A DNA stretch of 64,000 nt from Microstegium vimineum (taxonomy: Eukaryota > Streptophyta > Magnoliopsida > Poales > Poaceae), in NCBI GenBank assembly GCA_022036555.1, contig CM039120.1, positions 14,213,291-14,277,290 of the forward strand, written 5' to 3'. The position numbers and the translations under genes are program-made. This document shows positions 53,160 through 64,000 of this stretch, one piece after another. Position 1 is the first letter of the stretch, and every line of letters starts with the position of its first letter. The notes under the pieces were generated by a model. It was given only the letters and a program-made list of their open reading frames with translations. It had not been told where the DNA came from and did no database searches.

Positions 53160-55939
53160 ATGGCTCGGGTGAAGAATGTTGGTGGTAGTCCCGGTGATGA
53201 CGAACCGCCTCGCCGTCCCCCTCCCACCTTTCAGCAGAAGGGGAATGCCAAGGCGAAGGTTCCAGCAAAGAAGCGGAAGTTGCTTGACAGAGACGCTCTA
53301 GCGGCGATAGCAGTGGCTGAGGCAGCTGACAGGGCACAGCGTGGTGCTACTCTTTGCATTGGCACTCGCGCTCGTTCTACTACTTCCAAACCGTCCTCAC
53401 AACCACCGGCAGCGACCGATGAGGCAACAGCTATAGAGTCAGCAGAGACAGCTACAGAGGCAGGAGAGGCCGCTACAGAGGCAGCTCAGCCGACTCCTCC
53501 TAGACGGTCTACACGCGCCCGTGTCGAGGTTGCTCCTCGTCCTAAGGGTCCTCGCCGCAGCGACAGAGTTCCAAGGGAAGTTCCACCACCGCCGTCCATG
53601 GCAGGGCCTCCAGTGATGCCCGTGCATGTGGATCTTAGTTTGGCTTCCACCAGGCAGGTCTGTGAGCTTCGGATGATAGAGCTTGAGGAGTGGTGTCTAG
53701 TTCAGAGGCACCCGGACGCTCCTCCAGGTTGGTGGCACCCTCACCACAAGGACTTCTACGACACAGTCCACACCATGAGGATCCGGCTGCGACCCCACCG
53801 AGTGTGCCCTCTTGAGAAGATCATCGAGACCGGTGGAGAGGTGCTTCGACCTCTACTCACGTACCTTCCCGGGTTGGCGGACCTCCTTGGCCGCTCGGGG
53901 AACTACGTCGAGCACTGGGTCAGGGAGTTCTACGCTTCAGTTTGGATAGACCCTGACCACAAGTTCTTCCAGTACACCTTCAGAGGGGAGCGCTACAGGA
54001 TGTACATGACAGCCCTCTGAGAGCGACTCCACCTCACCCAGTACGAGCTCAGGCTTCACAGGCAGTGCTTCGGGGAGTGTGACCCCCCACGCAGAGCTGT
54101 TGGAGGCACTCCACCGTCAGTTGACCACGTCTCCCCGTGCTTCCAGCAGCCGTTCGGTCCCAGTGCCCGTCATCACCCCAGTGAGTTGCTCCCTCACGCT
54201 CGTCTCCTGAATGACGTGTTCCGCCGCACTCTACTTCCTCGCACCGGCTACCGTGACGCGCTCACGAACCTGCAGCAGTACCTGCTGGCCGCTATTGTGA
54301 CTCAGACATTGTTCGACATTGCGGATTTCATTGTATGTGAGATGGAGGACACCATAGCAGATGGGATCGTATCATGCAGGCAGCTACCCTATGGTCACTG
54401 GATCAGCTCTCTGCTAGTTCTCGCTCTTCGCAATCACCTAGCCCTCAGCCGTGAGCTTGCTGACTCACCTTCAGTGCTCCAGATCTACATGATGAGTGCA
54501 GTGATCGATGGTCGTCGGGGCAACAGAGCTCTCAGGAGAGTTCGCCGAGCTGTTCCCGCCAGAGAGATGGCTGAGATTGACGCCCAAGACGTGGCAATGC
54601 ATGCAGTGGCTCAGGGAGAGCTAGCTGACCTTGAGAGGTAGGAGGACTTGGATCAGGGCACAGACTCGATTCTGTCAGACAGTGACGACGACTACCGTCC
54701 ACACCGCCCTGCTCCACCCCGTCCAGCAGCAGCTCACGACGCAGAGGCCGGTCCCTCCAGTGCAGCTCCACCTCCAGCACCTACCGACCCTGTCCTTCTC
54801 AGAGTTCTGGACAGGCTCAATACCTCTCAGCAGCAGATGGTGGCCATGATGGAACAAGTTCAGGCCCGGTAGGATAACTTCCAGGAGCAGCTGCTAGCGA
54901 GTCAGGCGATGACCTTTCAGTTCATGGGATATCTTTTGCAGCACACTGGCGCTCCACCTCCTCCTTTCCTTCAGAGGCCGTCGCAGTTTCAGTTGGGTCA
55001 GGGTCCACCTCCGTTTGGATAGTTTGCGGGTCCCTCAGCTCAGCCTCAGCTTGGATAGCGCTTAGGGTTTTCATCGCAGCCACCTCCGCCTGGCATGCCT
55101 TACTACGTCAAGCACCCGACACCGTCGTCCTCTTACTTCACAGCACCGGCAGTCACTACTTTGCCGTACGTGTGCCGGTTAGCTTCCCCACTGCTAACTC
55201 GGCCAGTGACTCCTCCAGCTACACAGTCCTCTGGTGGACCGCAGAGTGGGACTCCTACAGGGCCGTTTCAGTCCCCAGCTCGACAGATCAGCCAGTGGTT
55301 TGACACCGTGGGGCAGACGACGTAGTTTTCACCGATCACTATCGGTTTCACACCTTACTCAGCGTCTGTCGGGCTTGGTACTCCTGTTCGTGACTTTTCG
55401 GCTAGCTACAGTGCCCTCACCGGCCTTTCTAGTCCTACCGACTACCAGCCCTCTCCGCCAGAGCCCGCACCACAGACAGGTGTCACCTTTCCCTCCTCCG
55501 TGGCTTCGTCAGAGCTTGCCCCTCAGGACCCCCTACTACAGGTATTACTACTCCTAAGGTCCAGCCGGACGTGCCTCCAGTAGCTGATGAGCCCCAGGGA
55601 CAGGCAGTTCAGACCTCAGTGTCAGAGACACCAGCTATAGCTCCTGCTCCCGAGTCAGAGGCTGCTCCCTCAGTGCCAGCTCCGGTTGCGGACTTGCCCA
55701 CTTCAGAGGCACCGGCACAGGCACAGCCAGAGTCAGTGGTTCCGAATACTCAGCCGTCAGATGCACCAGCAGAGTCAGTGGTCGATGCTCCAGCTTCTAC
55801 TTCAGTGGCCACTGCTCCGGTGACAGCTACCTCTCCAGCTACAGCGGGTCAGAGCGATGACAGCGACTCCAGTCCCGACTACGAGCAGTTCGACCTCCGC
55901 GCTCGTGACCCGGCTGCTCCCCCTGTGCCCGACGCTTAG
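53160..55939 (+). pseudogene. Sirevirus B ORF2, broken by TAG stops
   Basis: Starts MARVKNVGG. Basic and proline-rich N-terminus with KKRKLLDRDALAAIAV, then a central domain (about 53620-54580) with HWVREFYASVWIDPDHKFF and FRGERYRM, similar to the plant transposon-protein domain, then a Q/P/S-rich tail ending in DSSPDYEQFDLR. In-frame stops at 54018 (TGA), 54639, 54870, about 55019, about 55058 and 55323 (all TAG, each in place of CAG by context), and a frame change near 55540. No membrane segment, so the env-like label is not supported. Confidence 0.65.
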
Positions 55940-55956
55940 TTTTTGGTGCTTTGTCG

Positions 55957-55968
55957 CCAAAGGGGGAG
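55957..55968 (+). other. Internal polypurine motif after ORF2 of element B
   Basis: CCAAAGGGGGAG, as in A and D. Confidence 0.6.
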
Positions 55969-56368
55969 AGAGTGAGAGTATTCTAGTGATAGGGGGAGTT
56001 GAGAGTGAGACTTGGTTCTTTTGATGTGCTTACTACTCTCGTACTCATGCATCATGTTTACCCTATCGCATACATTTGTTTTTGTGTGATGATACACTTG
56101 CTTGTGACATTGTGGTTCACTCTTATATATTATGTCACATGCTTTTGGCCCTTGATATGCTTCCGCGCTTTACTTTGATATATACTTGTGGTTAAGCATA
56201 TCTCATGTACTTGCTCTTAATTCATATCCTCAGTACATGTTGTGGCTTGGATTATTTAAGCATGTATTATTCATTCATATTTACTAACCATGCTTAGATA
56301 AGCCAAGTCACTTGAAAACCCAAAATAAAACTCTCTTTTCATATTCTATGGCGTATTGTCGTCAATCA

Positions 56369-56383
56369 CCAAAAAGGGGGAGA
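56369..56383 (+). other. Polypurine tract of element B
   Basis: CCAAAAAGGGGGAGA directly before the 3' LTR start at 56385. Confidence 0.85.
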
Positions 56384-56384
56384 T

Positions 56385-57984
56385 TGAAAGCATCTAGGCC
56401 CCTAGAGTTTCGGTGATTAACGACAATGCAAGATTACTATGACTAACGTGTGTTTTGCAGAGGCAATAAGAAAGTTAGGTCATGGTAATGGATGGTTGCT
56501 TTGGACTATCATGATGTATGTGCCCCTTATTGGAATCGTTTCGGTTTTCAAAGGATTGGCGACAAGGTTGAAGATTAGACTAGGTCTAAGTGTCATTGGA
56601 GTTGAGAGACACTTAGAGTAGTTTTGCACCTTTTTTTCCTTTGGTCGTACTATTAAGAGGGGTTCTATCTAGTAGCTTGACCTAGGAGAGGCTTAGTGAT
56701 TAGGTGTGGTGCACACTTGTTGAAACTAGCACTAGGAAGCTATAGGATTAGTCCTTGGACCAAGTGGAGAAACTTCCATGAAGGAAGTAAGTTCATCTGC
56801 CCTGAAAATCGTGTCCGGACGCAAATGGAATCTAGGGTCCGGACCATCGGTTGTGCGTCCGGACCCTAGGGTTTAGTCTGCATGTTGCAGGCTATCCGGA
56901 CGCAGTGAACAGTGTAGGGTCCGGGCAGCAGGTTGCGTCCAGACCCTACACAGAGAGCTCCAGAACGCGTGAAATGAACCGGACGCTGTACGGTGTGTTG
57001 AGTCCGAACACCAAGTAGGGTCCGGACCCAACACAGAGAGTTCCAGAGAGGGAATTTCAGTCCGGACGCTGTCCGGAGCCTTGCGTCCGGACTGCGTTCA
57101 GCGTCTGGACCGCCTGGCTTACAATGCTGAGTACAAAGGGTTTGGGGGTCCAGACGCATGCTCAATGGTCTGGACCCTACCCTATTCTTGCGTCCGGAGT
57201 GACGCAGAAAGGTTGGTTTTTGCCTCTAACGGCTAGGGGTTGAGTTGGGGAGTATTTATACTTCTCCATCAGCCCCATGGAGGCTCTCTTGCCCATTCCA
57301 ATTGATGAGATTGCCTTGTGAGAGTGCAAGAAGTGCAAGAGCCCTAGTGAGAGTGTGAATTGCAATTCCATGTGTTGATTCTCACTAGTTGCTTAGAGTT
57401 AGCAAGTGTGCATCCATTCAATCACTAGACTAGCTTTGGTCAAGTGAGAGTTAGTGTTTGTTACTCTTGGTGATCGACATCACCTAGACGGTTTCGCGGA
57501 GGTTTGCTTGGTGATCATCCGGTGGTGTTCCTTGTGGATGACCCAAGTTCGATTGTGATCGGTTGTGGACGATTCACTGAGCCGGAGTGGCGAAGAATCA
57601 GCCCATAGAAAGCACTTAGTCCTTGCGCGGACTAAGGGAGAGCGATACCCTTGCGCGGGTGCTCCAACGAGGACTGGGGGGGGGGAGTGTCGACTCCTCA
57701 ATACCTCGGCAAAACGTCGTCGTGTCAATTTTCTTTGCCCCTACTCCTTACTTATTGCATTTACTCTTAAGCATTACTTTCCGCTTTATATTCTTGTTGC
57801 TTGAGTAGAATTGCATAGGGTTTTACCGCTTTCATTGCCTTGTCTTTCTTGTTTAGCTAGAACACACTTGGGAAAGCACTAGGGGGTTAATTGACTCTTG
57901 ATAGGTTTTAATTATTGCTTAGAAATTTAAAAGAGCCCAATTCACCCCCCCCCCCCCCCCCTCTTGGGCATCTTGGTCCTTTCA
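56385..57984 (+). repeat. 3' LTR of Sirevirus B
   Basis: Matches 44230-45825 closely; CCGGAC words at 56810-57180, TATTTATA at 57253-57260; its C tract (about 57944-57961) is longer than in the 5' LTR. Confidence 0.95.
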
Positions 57985-58277
57985 CCATCGTATGTTATCG
58001 GCGTTTATCTTAGATAACTATGGCCGGTATCAGAAAGAGGCCGGGGTTTGTCGAGAGAAAAAAGTATCTGTAATCACTTGAAATAAGGCGGTAAGAATAA
58101 CACAAAAACACCACAAAAATATAATTATTCCAAGAGACTACATGTTGGTCAGATTACTTCAACGCATTCCATCTGAATATAACTTCCATTTATAATAAAA
58201 CATTCATCACCAACAGTACTAATAAAGGAGAAAAAGCGTATGTTTTCTCTTTACTACAAATATAGTGAGTCACGCTA
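57985..58277. other. RH22 downstream region
   Basis: Contains the target copy CCATC and then what must include the RH22 3' UTR. I see no clear poly(A) signal. Confidence 0.4.
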
Positions 58278-61200
58278 TCAAGATACCAGTGCTTCACGTT
58301 TTTGTAATGCTTCCTTCTTTAATTTGTTGCGAAAGCTTCTTTTCCTGCTGAATGCTCTCTCCTGTTTAAACATTAACATTTTTATTATGAAAGTGCTTCT
58401 CCAGAAGAAAAAAATTATACCTTCCAGATGGCGAAGAAAACAAAGAGAGTCTTACCACTGGCTGAGCCAACTCCTCTGCTTGACGAACGGCTCTTACAAG
58501 ATCACGATTTGCCTCTGTGTATAGGCTGGTCACTATACCAGATTGACCAGCTCTGGATGTGCGGCCCACTCTGTGCAAAAAATCAACAGCACAGGCAGCA
58601 AATTCTGCCTACAGAAGCAAAGATCATTTGATAAGCATTCTTGTGAGATGAAACCACCCCCACACACATTCAACTGTAGCTGGGTTACTCAAGGAATATG
58701 ACAAAAACTACAATTTCGTATGCATAACTGCATGAACCCTTTATAGTAATTTGAAAAATTCAGTTGAACTGTTTAAGTATTGACACTGACACCAGGGTTA
58801 GATGATACCTGAATGACATGAGAAACATTTGGGACATCAAGCCCACGGGCTGCAGCATCAGTGCATACAAGCACACCACCATTTTCCCGGAAAGACTGCA
58901 AATTGCTAGCCCTCTCCTCCAAGGAAGTCTCACGATGGTACAAGATACATGGAATACCAACTCGTCGCAATATATCAGAGACTGAATTGGCAGCATCAAC
59001 GGTGTTTGTGAAGACCATAGTGCGTCTTGGAACATCTTTAGCATTATGAACTTCACTCTTCAGGCCATATTTAACTGCATTCAGAAGAGCATCAACTTGT
59101 GTATCAGCAGTGACCTCTATCCATCTTCGTTCTAATCTGCATATGTGTGCAATATATATCAAGCATGTGAATATTAAGGCAGGAATATGAAGTAACAAGG
59201 GGAAAATAGGATTGCAAGAGAAATAGCAAGATTTAATTGTGATGCCAGTGAAAATTCCATAAATGAGCAAGCAAATTAAAAAGAAGAATCCCGACCACAA
59301 AGGGCATTCAAAAGCTTATATAGTTAAGAAAAAGTGCATACTTGGGGTTGTGACGGTGCAGATAAGTGCCACTAACCCATACAGCATTGGGAAACATATG
59401 CTTTAGCACACCACCAGCAGTTTTTTTCCCACTCTGAGGAAGGGTGGCAGCAACGAAGACATACTGCTTGCTGCGTCTGTATATTTTTCTAACTCTCCTC
59501 CAGTCCTTGCGTGCTCCGATCTGATTATTCTCCACCTTGACAGCTCTATCTTGCACAATATTGTCTTCAATTTCCTCATCAGAACCACTAAAGTCAGCAG
59601 TCTCAAACCTCGAATCCTCATGATATTCATCATCACTCCCAAGTGATACTTCCTTTCCAGAATCCTGTGCTCTAGAAAGTAGCTTTTCATCAAATCTCAA
59701 CATATGGATGAGACGAATGACCTGGTTCTCAAAACTTCCACAAAGTAGCATGTCTGCTTCATCAAACACCTATTCCAAATATACAACTATTAGGACTTCC
59801 TAGTAGCCAGAAAATCAAGTATCGCAGTTCAAAAACTTGCTTTGAAAAAGAACAGACACACGAAAGGGATTCAAGACATGCACCAAACATGCTAACTACA
59901 TAGATATCACGTCTTAACTCAAAACGATTCAAGATATTTCTTATCCAAGTGACAGGAAATGAAAAAAAAAAACAGAGAACTATTCTAGCTTTGCCAAGCA
60001 GATTCAGAAAATTGATTAAATAAAACAAGAATACAAAGGTGACACTAGAAAAGGAATGTTTTTGCTCAAATACTTACTACAAATTTTACATAACGCAGGA
60101 ATCTCTCTCTTCGCCTCTTTTCTGGGTCATAGTCAAATAGATAGTTTAAGAGAGCAGCTGGAGTGGCTACAAGAATATCTGGATGAACAGCTGGCCAGCC
60201 CTGCCATGAAATAAAAAATAAGGAAAACATCACCACAATAAGCTGCATTACTGTTCGCAAAAAAAAAAAAATAAGCTTACTACATCATAGCATGAGGTGT
60301 TGTATGAGTAAAGCCACAAATAGGAAGTAAATAGCCTAAAATAAAGACCCATGTTGATAACACGCTTGCAACATTAGGAAAAAGGCCATTCATTACAGAA
60401 AAGTCGAAACTAAAATGGGCGTTTAGCTGTGGAATGTGATAGGCTAATCATATATATCTATAAGTAGGACAAGAAAAGGATGAGTTTAACATATTATTAA
60501 TTAGCATAGATAGTGTTCAGATAGACCATACCTTTGGCCCACAAACAGCAGCAGCACTTTTAAGTGGCTCACCAGACTCGTCAAGCAATGAATTAGCCAT
60601 GCGAACAACTTGCTCACAGAGCATGGCATTGGGGCAAAGGACCAACACCATGTCATGTGCCCCTGGGGTGATGTCCTGAGAATTGTCATCTTTGGTGGTA
60701 GAGGATTTTGAGCACAGCTTTTCAATCAAAGGTACAAGGTAACCATGGGTTTTGCCACTGCCAGTCTCTGCTGCAACAATTACATCATTCGCCATGAGAA
60801 CATGTGGTATACAGGTTGCCTGCATAACATTTGAAACTTTATGTAAGTATCTTTCATAGTTTCATGCAACAGTAGGCACTAAACAAGACAGTTAGGATAT
60901 AAGTATTTGGAAATATACTATGACAAGTCCCAGTGAAACTATCATCAGACCAAAAAAACTTTATTCAGAAGGTGGATATAAAAAATACTGAATTCAATTA
61001 TATTTATGACTCAAACAACAATAAAGAGAAGTGTCTTGAAGAGATGACAGCAGTAGTATATTTGGAGCACAATTAGCCTACATACCCTAATTTGCTTGGG
61101 ACCCAAAAATATTTGCAGCTGTTATTAGAATTTACACTCTTATTGTTTGCGACAAGAAAATATATATGGTCATTAACAACAGAACTGATTTGACTAATCC

Positions 61201-62224
61201 CACAAAGGTGAAAAGGGAGAGAATCATGTAGCCTGAATCATCCAGTACTCAATTACTTATCTAAACAATAAAGTGTTTGTAATTTTAGATAAAGGATGCA
61301 AGGAGTTACAGTCTTCATTAAGCAAGTTGTAACAGCATTGGGAATTGGAATAGACATTGGTTCACCCTGAGAGGCAAACGGACTGGTCCCCAACAGGAGC
61401 CCTGGATGAGCTGCCTGGAAAAAGTGAAGGCCTGAGAACTGCCTGTCAAGTTGCATTTATTTGCCTGGCCAGGCACACGAAGTATATCATTGTTTGGTTC
61501 GTGACTGGGCTTAAGAAATATAGAAAACAAATCTGCACAAGTATTCCAGAGAGAATCTTTCCAGGCAACATCATTTTAAGTCCAGGCAACCGTTTTTGAA
61601 CGCCTGGGCATGGCAGTTGTTGCCTGGCCTGGGAGACAAACCAGGGTTGCAACCAAATACAGTACAGGCAAGTCTCAGGTTCATTCCAGGCACAGGCAAC
61701 TTCTTCCAGGGCTTGAACCAAACAAGCCCTTAAAGAGCTCGGTCAATTCACATATCATTCATGTGCGGAGCAAAAGAGTGTAAAATGTGCATCTACCAAC
61801 TGAACTGTTCATGTTAAACAAGCATGAGACGTTCACACGAGGTCCGACATTTCGTCGAACACGTGGCGTATGTTGCAGCTGAGGCGCGCGGAGCCTTTAC
61901 CTGGACAAGGGAAGGCATCAAGAGCCCGGCGCCGCGCAGGGCGGACGCGAGGCGTTCAGATACGCCGAGTGAACCCCACGACGTGCTCTCGGCGAAGAAG
62001 CCGTTGCCCGAGCCCGAGCCATCGTCGTCGGCCTCGGCCTCCGCCGCGGTGCCAAGCGCGCGCGGCCTCGCAGCAGGCGACAGGAGGCGCCACGGGCACG
62101 ACGGCGGCGCGAAGAGGAGAACTTGGCGGTGGCGGCGCGCGGCGATACGGGAGGAGACGAGAGGGGTGAGGCTCGCGACCCGAAGGACCGCGAGCGGCGC
62201 GAGGCGGAGGTGGTGCAGCGCCAT
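58278..62224 (-). CDS. RH22: DEAD-box RNA helicase, RH22 type, seven exons, intact
   Basis: Exons (minus strand): 62224-61901, 60819-60532, 60200-60078, 59769-59342, 59136-58809, 58608-58456, 58361-58278 (stop TGA). All introns have GT/AG ends and phases fit; product 575 residues. Motifs: arginine-rich N-terminus like an organelle transit peptide, Q-motif glutamine at the exon 1 end, AETGSGKT (motif I), LCPNAMLCEQV, VATPAALL, DEADMLL (II), AATLPQ (III, SAT-like), MVFTNTV (IV), TDAAARGLDVP (V), HRVGRTSRAGQ (VI). An acidic insert lies between motifs II and III, as in RH22. The family unwinds RNA using ATP; RH22 is linked to chloroplast ribosome assembly in Arabidopsis. No defects seen. Assignment to RH22 is from family resemblance and could be checked by alignment. 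Confidence 0.92.
61488..61731. mobile_element. MITE-like repeat in RH22 intron 1
   Basis: Left end near TTGTTTGGTTCGTGACTGGG and right end near CAGGGCTTGAACCAAACAAG are inverted. The interior repeats CCAGGC/GCCTGG words. Probably hAT-like. No target duplication established. Confidence 0.45.
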
Positions 62225-62352
62225 GGCGACGGTGGCGCGTCGTGGCGTCTGATGTGCGTCGGGTCCTGAAGCTGGGAACGGCCTGCCTCCAGCCGCATTC
62301 GGGTAGCTGGGTAGGGTACGGGTGGAGCCGTTGGATCATGGTCTTATAGATG

Positions 62353-62367
62353 ACCATGCGTCTATGC
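62353..62367. repeat. Target-site duplication of the SINE, left
   Basis: ACCATGCGTCTATGC; the right copy at 62593-62607 reads ACCATACGTCTATGC, one difference. Confidence 0.85.
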
Positions 62368-62592
62368 TTTTTTTTATCGGTACAACTTGGACATATATAA
62401 TCCACATACTCCGCTCACACCACACGCGTGCATTGGGAGGCTCGCCTCCAGTGCGCGGAAAACGCGCAGTACGCGTGCGTATACCTAAAAAAATCTGGGA
62501 AAAATACCAGCAAAGGGTGCGACGTCAGGGTTTGAACTCTGGTGGTAGCGTCTCATTGGACAGTCCTACCATTAAACCACATACCCATTCGC
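62368..62592 (-). mobile_element. tRNA-derived SINE
   Basis: On the minus strand it starts near 62592, has a pol III A box (TGGTTTAATGG at 62579-62569) and B box (AGTTCAAACCC at 62538-62528), a non-tRNA body and a short A-rich tail (near 62376-62368). It is flanked by 15-bp duplications with one mismatch. It lies about 145 bp upstream of the RH22 start, in the same orientation. Family not identified. A tRNA gene is excluded by the long body and the flanking duplication. Confidence 0.8.
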
Positions 62593-62639
62593 ACCATACG
62601 TCTATGCTGGTTGGATGGTAAAGTGTAGGAGAATGAGAC

Positions 62640-62820
62640 GGTTCTTTCTCGAATTGCACGAAGGTAAATTTACCCATCTCGTTTCAAATTATAGCGTGTT
62701 TACAACGTCTTATAATTAAAATAAAGAAATTTCGATATAATATGAAATACATAAAATTTTAAATTTGTTTAAAACATCTTCTCTACAGCTAAAGACCCGG
62801 AGGTCATCATCACCGCAAAA
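62640..62820. other. AT-rich stretch
   Basis: No ORF, repeat or regulatory element that I can support. Confidence 0.4.
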
Positions 62821-62825
62821 CTAAT

Positions 62826-63370
62826 GCCCCCCCCCCCCCCCCCCCAACCCCACCCCGGTCCACGCTAATCCCCGTCTCGCTCCCACTAACGCCCGGCTCC
62901 CTGTACCGACACGAAACCATCGCAGAGCACGACCTCCACGACTTGCGCACGGCGCCCAGCACTTTCCCTCCCGCCTGCACCAACCGCAGTACGCTCGATA
63001 CCAAGCCTCGTGAAGTTCGGGGATCGGCCGCGTCGCACTGCCATCGCGATTCACTGCCTGTCGTCCGCGCCTTCGCCCTGTGACCCCAGGGGTGCACGCC
63101 TTGGCCTGCTTCTCCATCTCTGTATCCCCTTCCTCCAATCCAGGTATTTCCTCTTCCTCGTCCGCACCGGCCACCAGCTCGCGCCAAAGCTCCGCGTCCG
63201 CACTCTCCCAGAGTCATGGCTCGGGCGCTCCATGCCTTCGTCAGACCGTCGTCGGCCGCCGGACGCTCAACCTCGGTCCTTGGTCGCCTCGAGCCAGCCC
63301 CATTTTCCCTTCGCCTGATGGCCTTGGGCATCCATCTAGCTAACCAGCTCGAGCTTGTCCTCGCCACTAA
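62826..63370. other. CpG-rich block after a C tract
   Basis: Starts with a run of about 20 C (62826-62845), then a CpG- and C-rich stretch with a donor-like CCAG/GTATTT near 63142. It resembles the GC-rich leader of a grass gene or retroposon. Open frames exist on both strands but none has a recognisable family. Confidence 0.35.
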
Positions 63371-63377
63371 TTTCAGA

Positions 63378-64000
63378 GATAATTTTTTTTACAAGAACAA
63401 TCTTTATTGATTTAACAACAAAGCGTCGTGAGAAACCTTACATTGATAAGGTTACAAGAGTTCAGTGCCATAAGAAGTGGGCACTGCAAGGCATGGTCAT
63501 GATATGAACAAGTGATCTAGGGTGATTGTGTATGGTGAGAGTGAATCCCAGCCGCCTGCTAGATGTTGAAAATCGCACGAGACCTGCAATTTAGGAATTC
63601 ACCTACCCATTCACTATTTCCACAAATCAATCTAGCTTACAAATTATTTAATGCGTCAGTCGCCAACAGATTATAACATGTCAGATAGGCCAATAAGATA
63701 GGAGAGTTTTGAGGGATCAATCACGAAAGCCTGAATTAGATGGGCAAGAGTCTATGAGAGAATTATGTATGCAAACATGTTTATAATCATTGGTGATCAA
63801 GGAATAAACAAGTAATTATAGCCAATTCCCATTCTCACCGCCTCTCTGTTTCCTCATCTCCTTGTTGCTACCTCGACACCAGCCATGAACCAAGAGCAAA
63901 AGGCTAACTGCTTAAAGGTGTGAGAAAGGCCCAATAGAGGGACCAATCCAAACATTGCCAGTCTTGTATGGTAAACTAACATGATATGCACTTGCAACCC
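63378..64000 (-). other. Possible transcript 3' end with poly(A) tract (minus strand)
   Basis: The minus strand reads AATAAAG (near 63400), then about 14 bases, then A8 (63386-63379). That is the pattern of a retroposed or terminal exon 3' end. An acceptor-like TTGCAG/GTC at about 63580 may start a last exon. No coding sequence seen to 64000 and no target duplication within the window. Confidence 0.3.

Larger units (their letters stand above)
44230..57984 (+). mobile_element. Sirevirus B: structurally complete copia LTR retrotransposon
   Basis: 5' LTR 44230-45825, primer site, gag (broken), pol (broken), spacer with word array and hairpins, ORF2 (broken), polypurine tract, 3' LTR 56385-57984, with target duplication CCATC. 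The LTRs are nearly identical by eye (on the order of 2% difference), so it is the youngest large element here, yet its ORFs already carry many stops. It sits between the KIB pseudogene and RH22. Confidence 0.95.

Noticed and set aside
61824..62405. Plus- and minus-strand ORFs overlapping RH22 exon 1
   Set aside because: Shadows of the GC-rich first exon in other frames; the RH22 frame has splice and family support.
62528..62592. tRNA gene
   Set aside because: A and B boxes are present but the tRNA part is followed by a long body and A tail with flanking duplications: a SINE.
63010..63410. Plus- and minus-strand ORFs in the CpG-rich block
   Set aside because: No recognisable domain, several overlapping frames, consistent with base composition.

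Overview
The window is nuclear DNA from a grass (Poaceae; I cannot name the species). The evidence is: several nested Sirevirus-type copia LTR retrotransposons, a Mutator-like element carrying a GRF zinc-finger gene, MITEs, a tRNA-derived SINE, and one intact host gene, a seven-exon DEAD-box helicase that I recognise as the RH22 type. There are no rRNA genes, genuine tRNA genes or CRISPR arrays. Only RH22 looks like a working host gene; two KIB/DUF295-type genes are broken.

Layout. (1) 1-13499 is the 3' part of Sirevirus D (+ strand; its 5' end lies outside the window). Its second ORF is split at 239/9722 by element E (240-9716). E is a non-autonomous Gypsy/Tat-like element with 830-bp LTRs, a decayed gag-protease ORF, no reverse transcriptase, and a five-exon antisense gene with a plant mobile domain. 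A second insertion of about 1.4 kb probably sits at 10215-11618. The 3' LTR of D is 12017-13499. (2) 13500-22390 is low-density DNA: a broken DUF295 gene split by a GC-rich MITE, a duplicated gene 3' end, a 45-bp tandem array, a 314-bp TTA-flanked MITE, and a Stowaway-like MITE into which a 3.1-kb MULE (16711-19810) inserted. Simple and degenerate repeats follow. (3) 22393-29780 plus 42075-42125 is Sirevirus C on the minus strand, heavily deleted. (4) 29781-42069 is Sirevirus A (+), inserted in the 5' LTR of C with target duplication CATAG. Its pol ORF is still open over 1075 codons. (5) 42126-44224 is an F-box/KIB pseudogene interrupted by a poly(A) retroposon with a 15-bp target duplication. 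(6) 44230-57984 is Sirevirus B (+), complete with both LTRs and target duplication CCATC. (7) 58278-62224 is RH22 on the minus strand, with a MITE in intron 1 and a SINE in its upstream region. (8) 62640-64000 is CpG-rich, then AT-rich, without a gene I can support.

Relative ages read from nesting: E is younger than D, A is younger than C, the MULE is younger than its host MITE, and B is probably the youngest large element because its LTRs are nearly identical by eye. The most interesting signals are not the proteins. Each retroelement family carries its own short GC-rich 'word' repeated many times upstream of the LTR TATA box. In A and B the same family-specific word is repeated again in the internal spacer before ORF2. 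A conserved pair of AAA-loop hairpins precedes ORF2 in both A and B. Element E carries an intron-containing antisense gene with its own TATA box. All coordinates, splice sites and repeats were read by eye; no alignment or database search was run.
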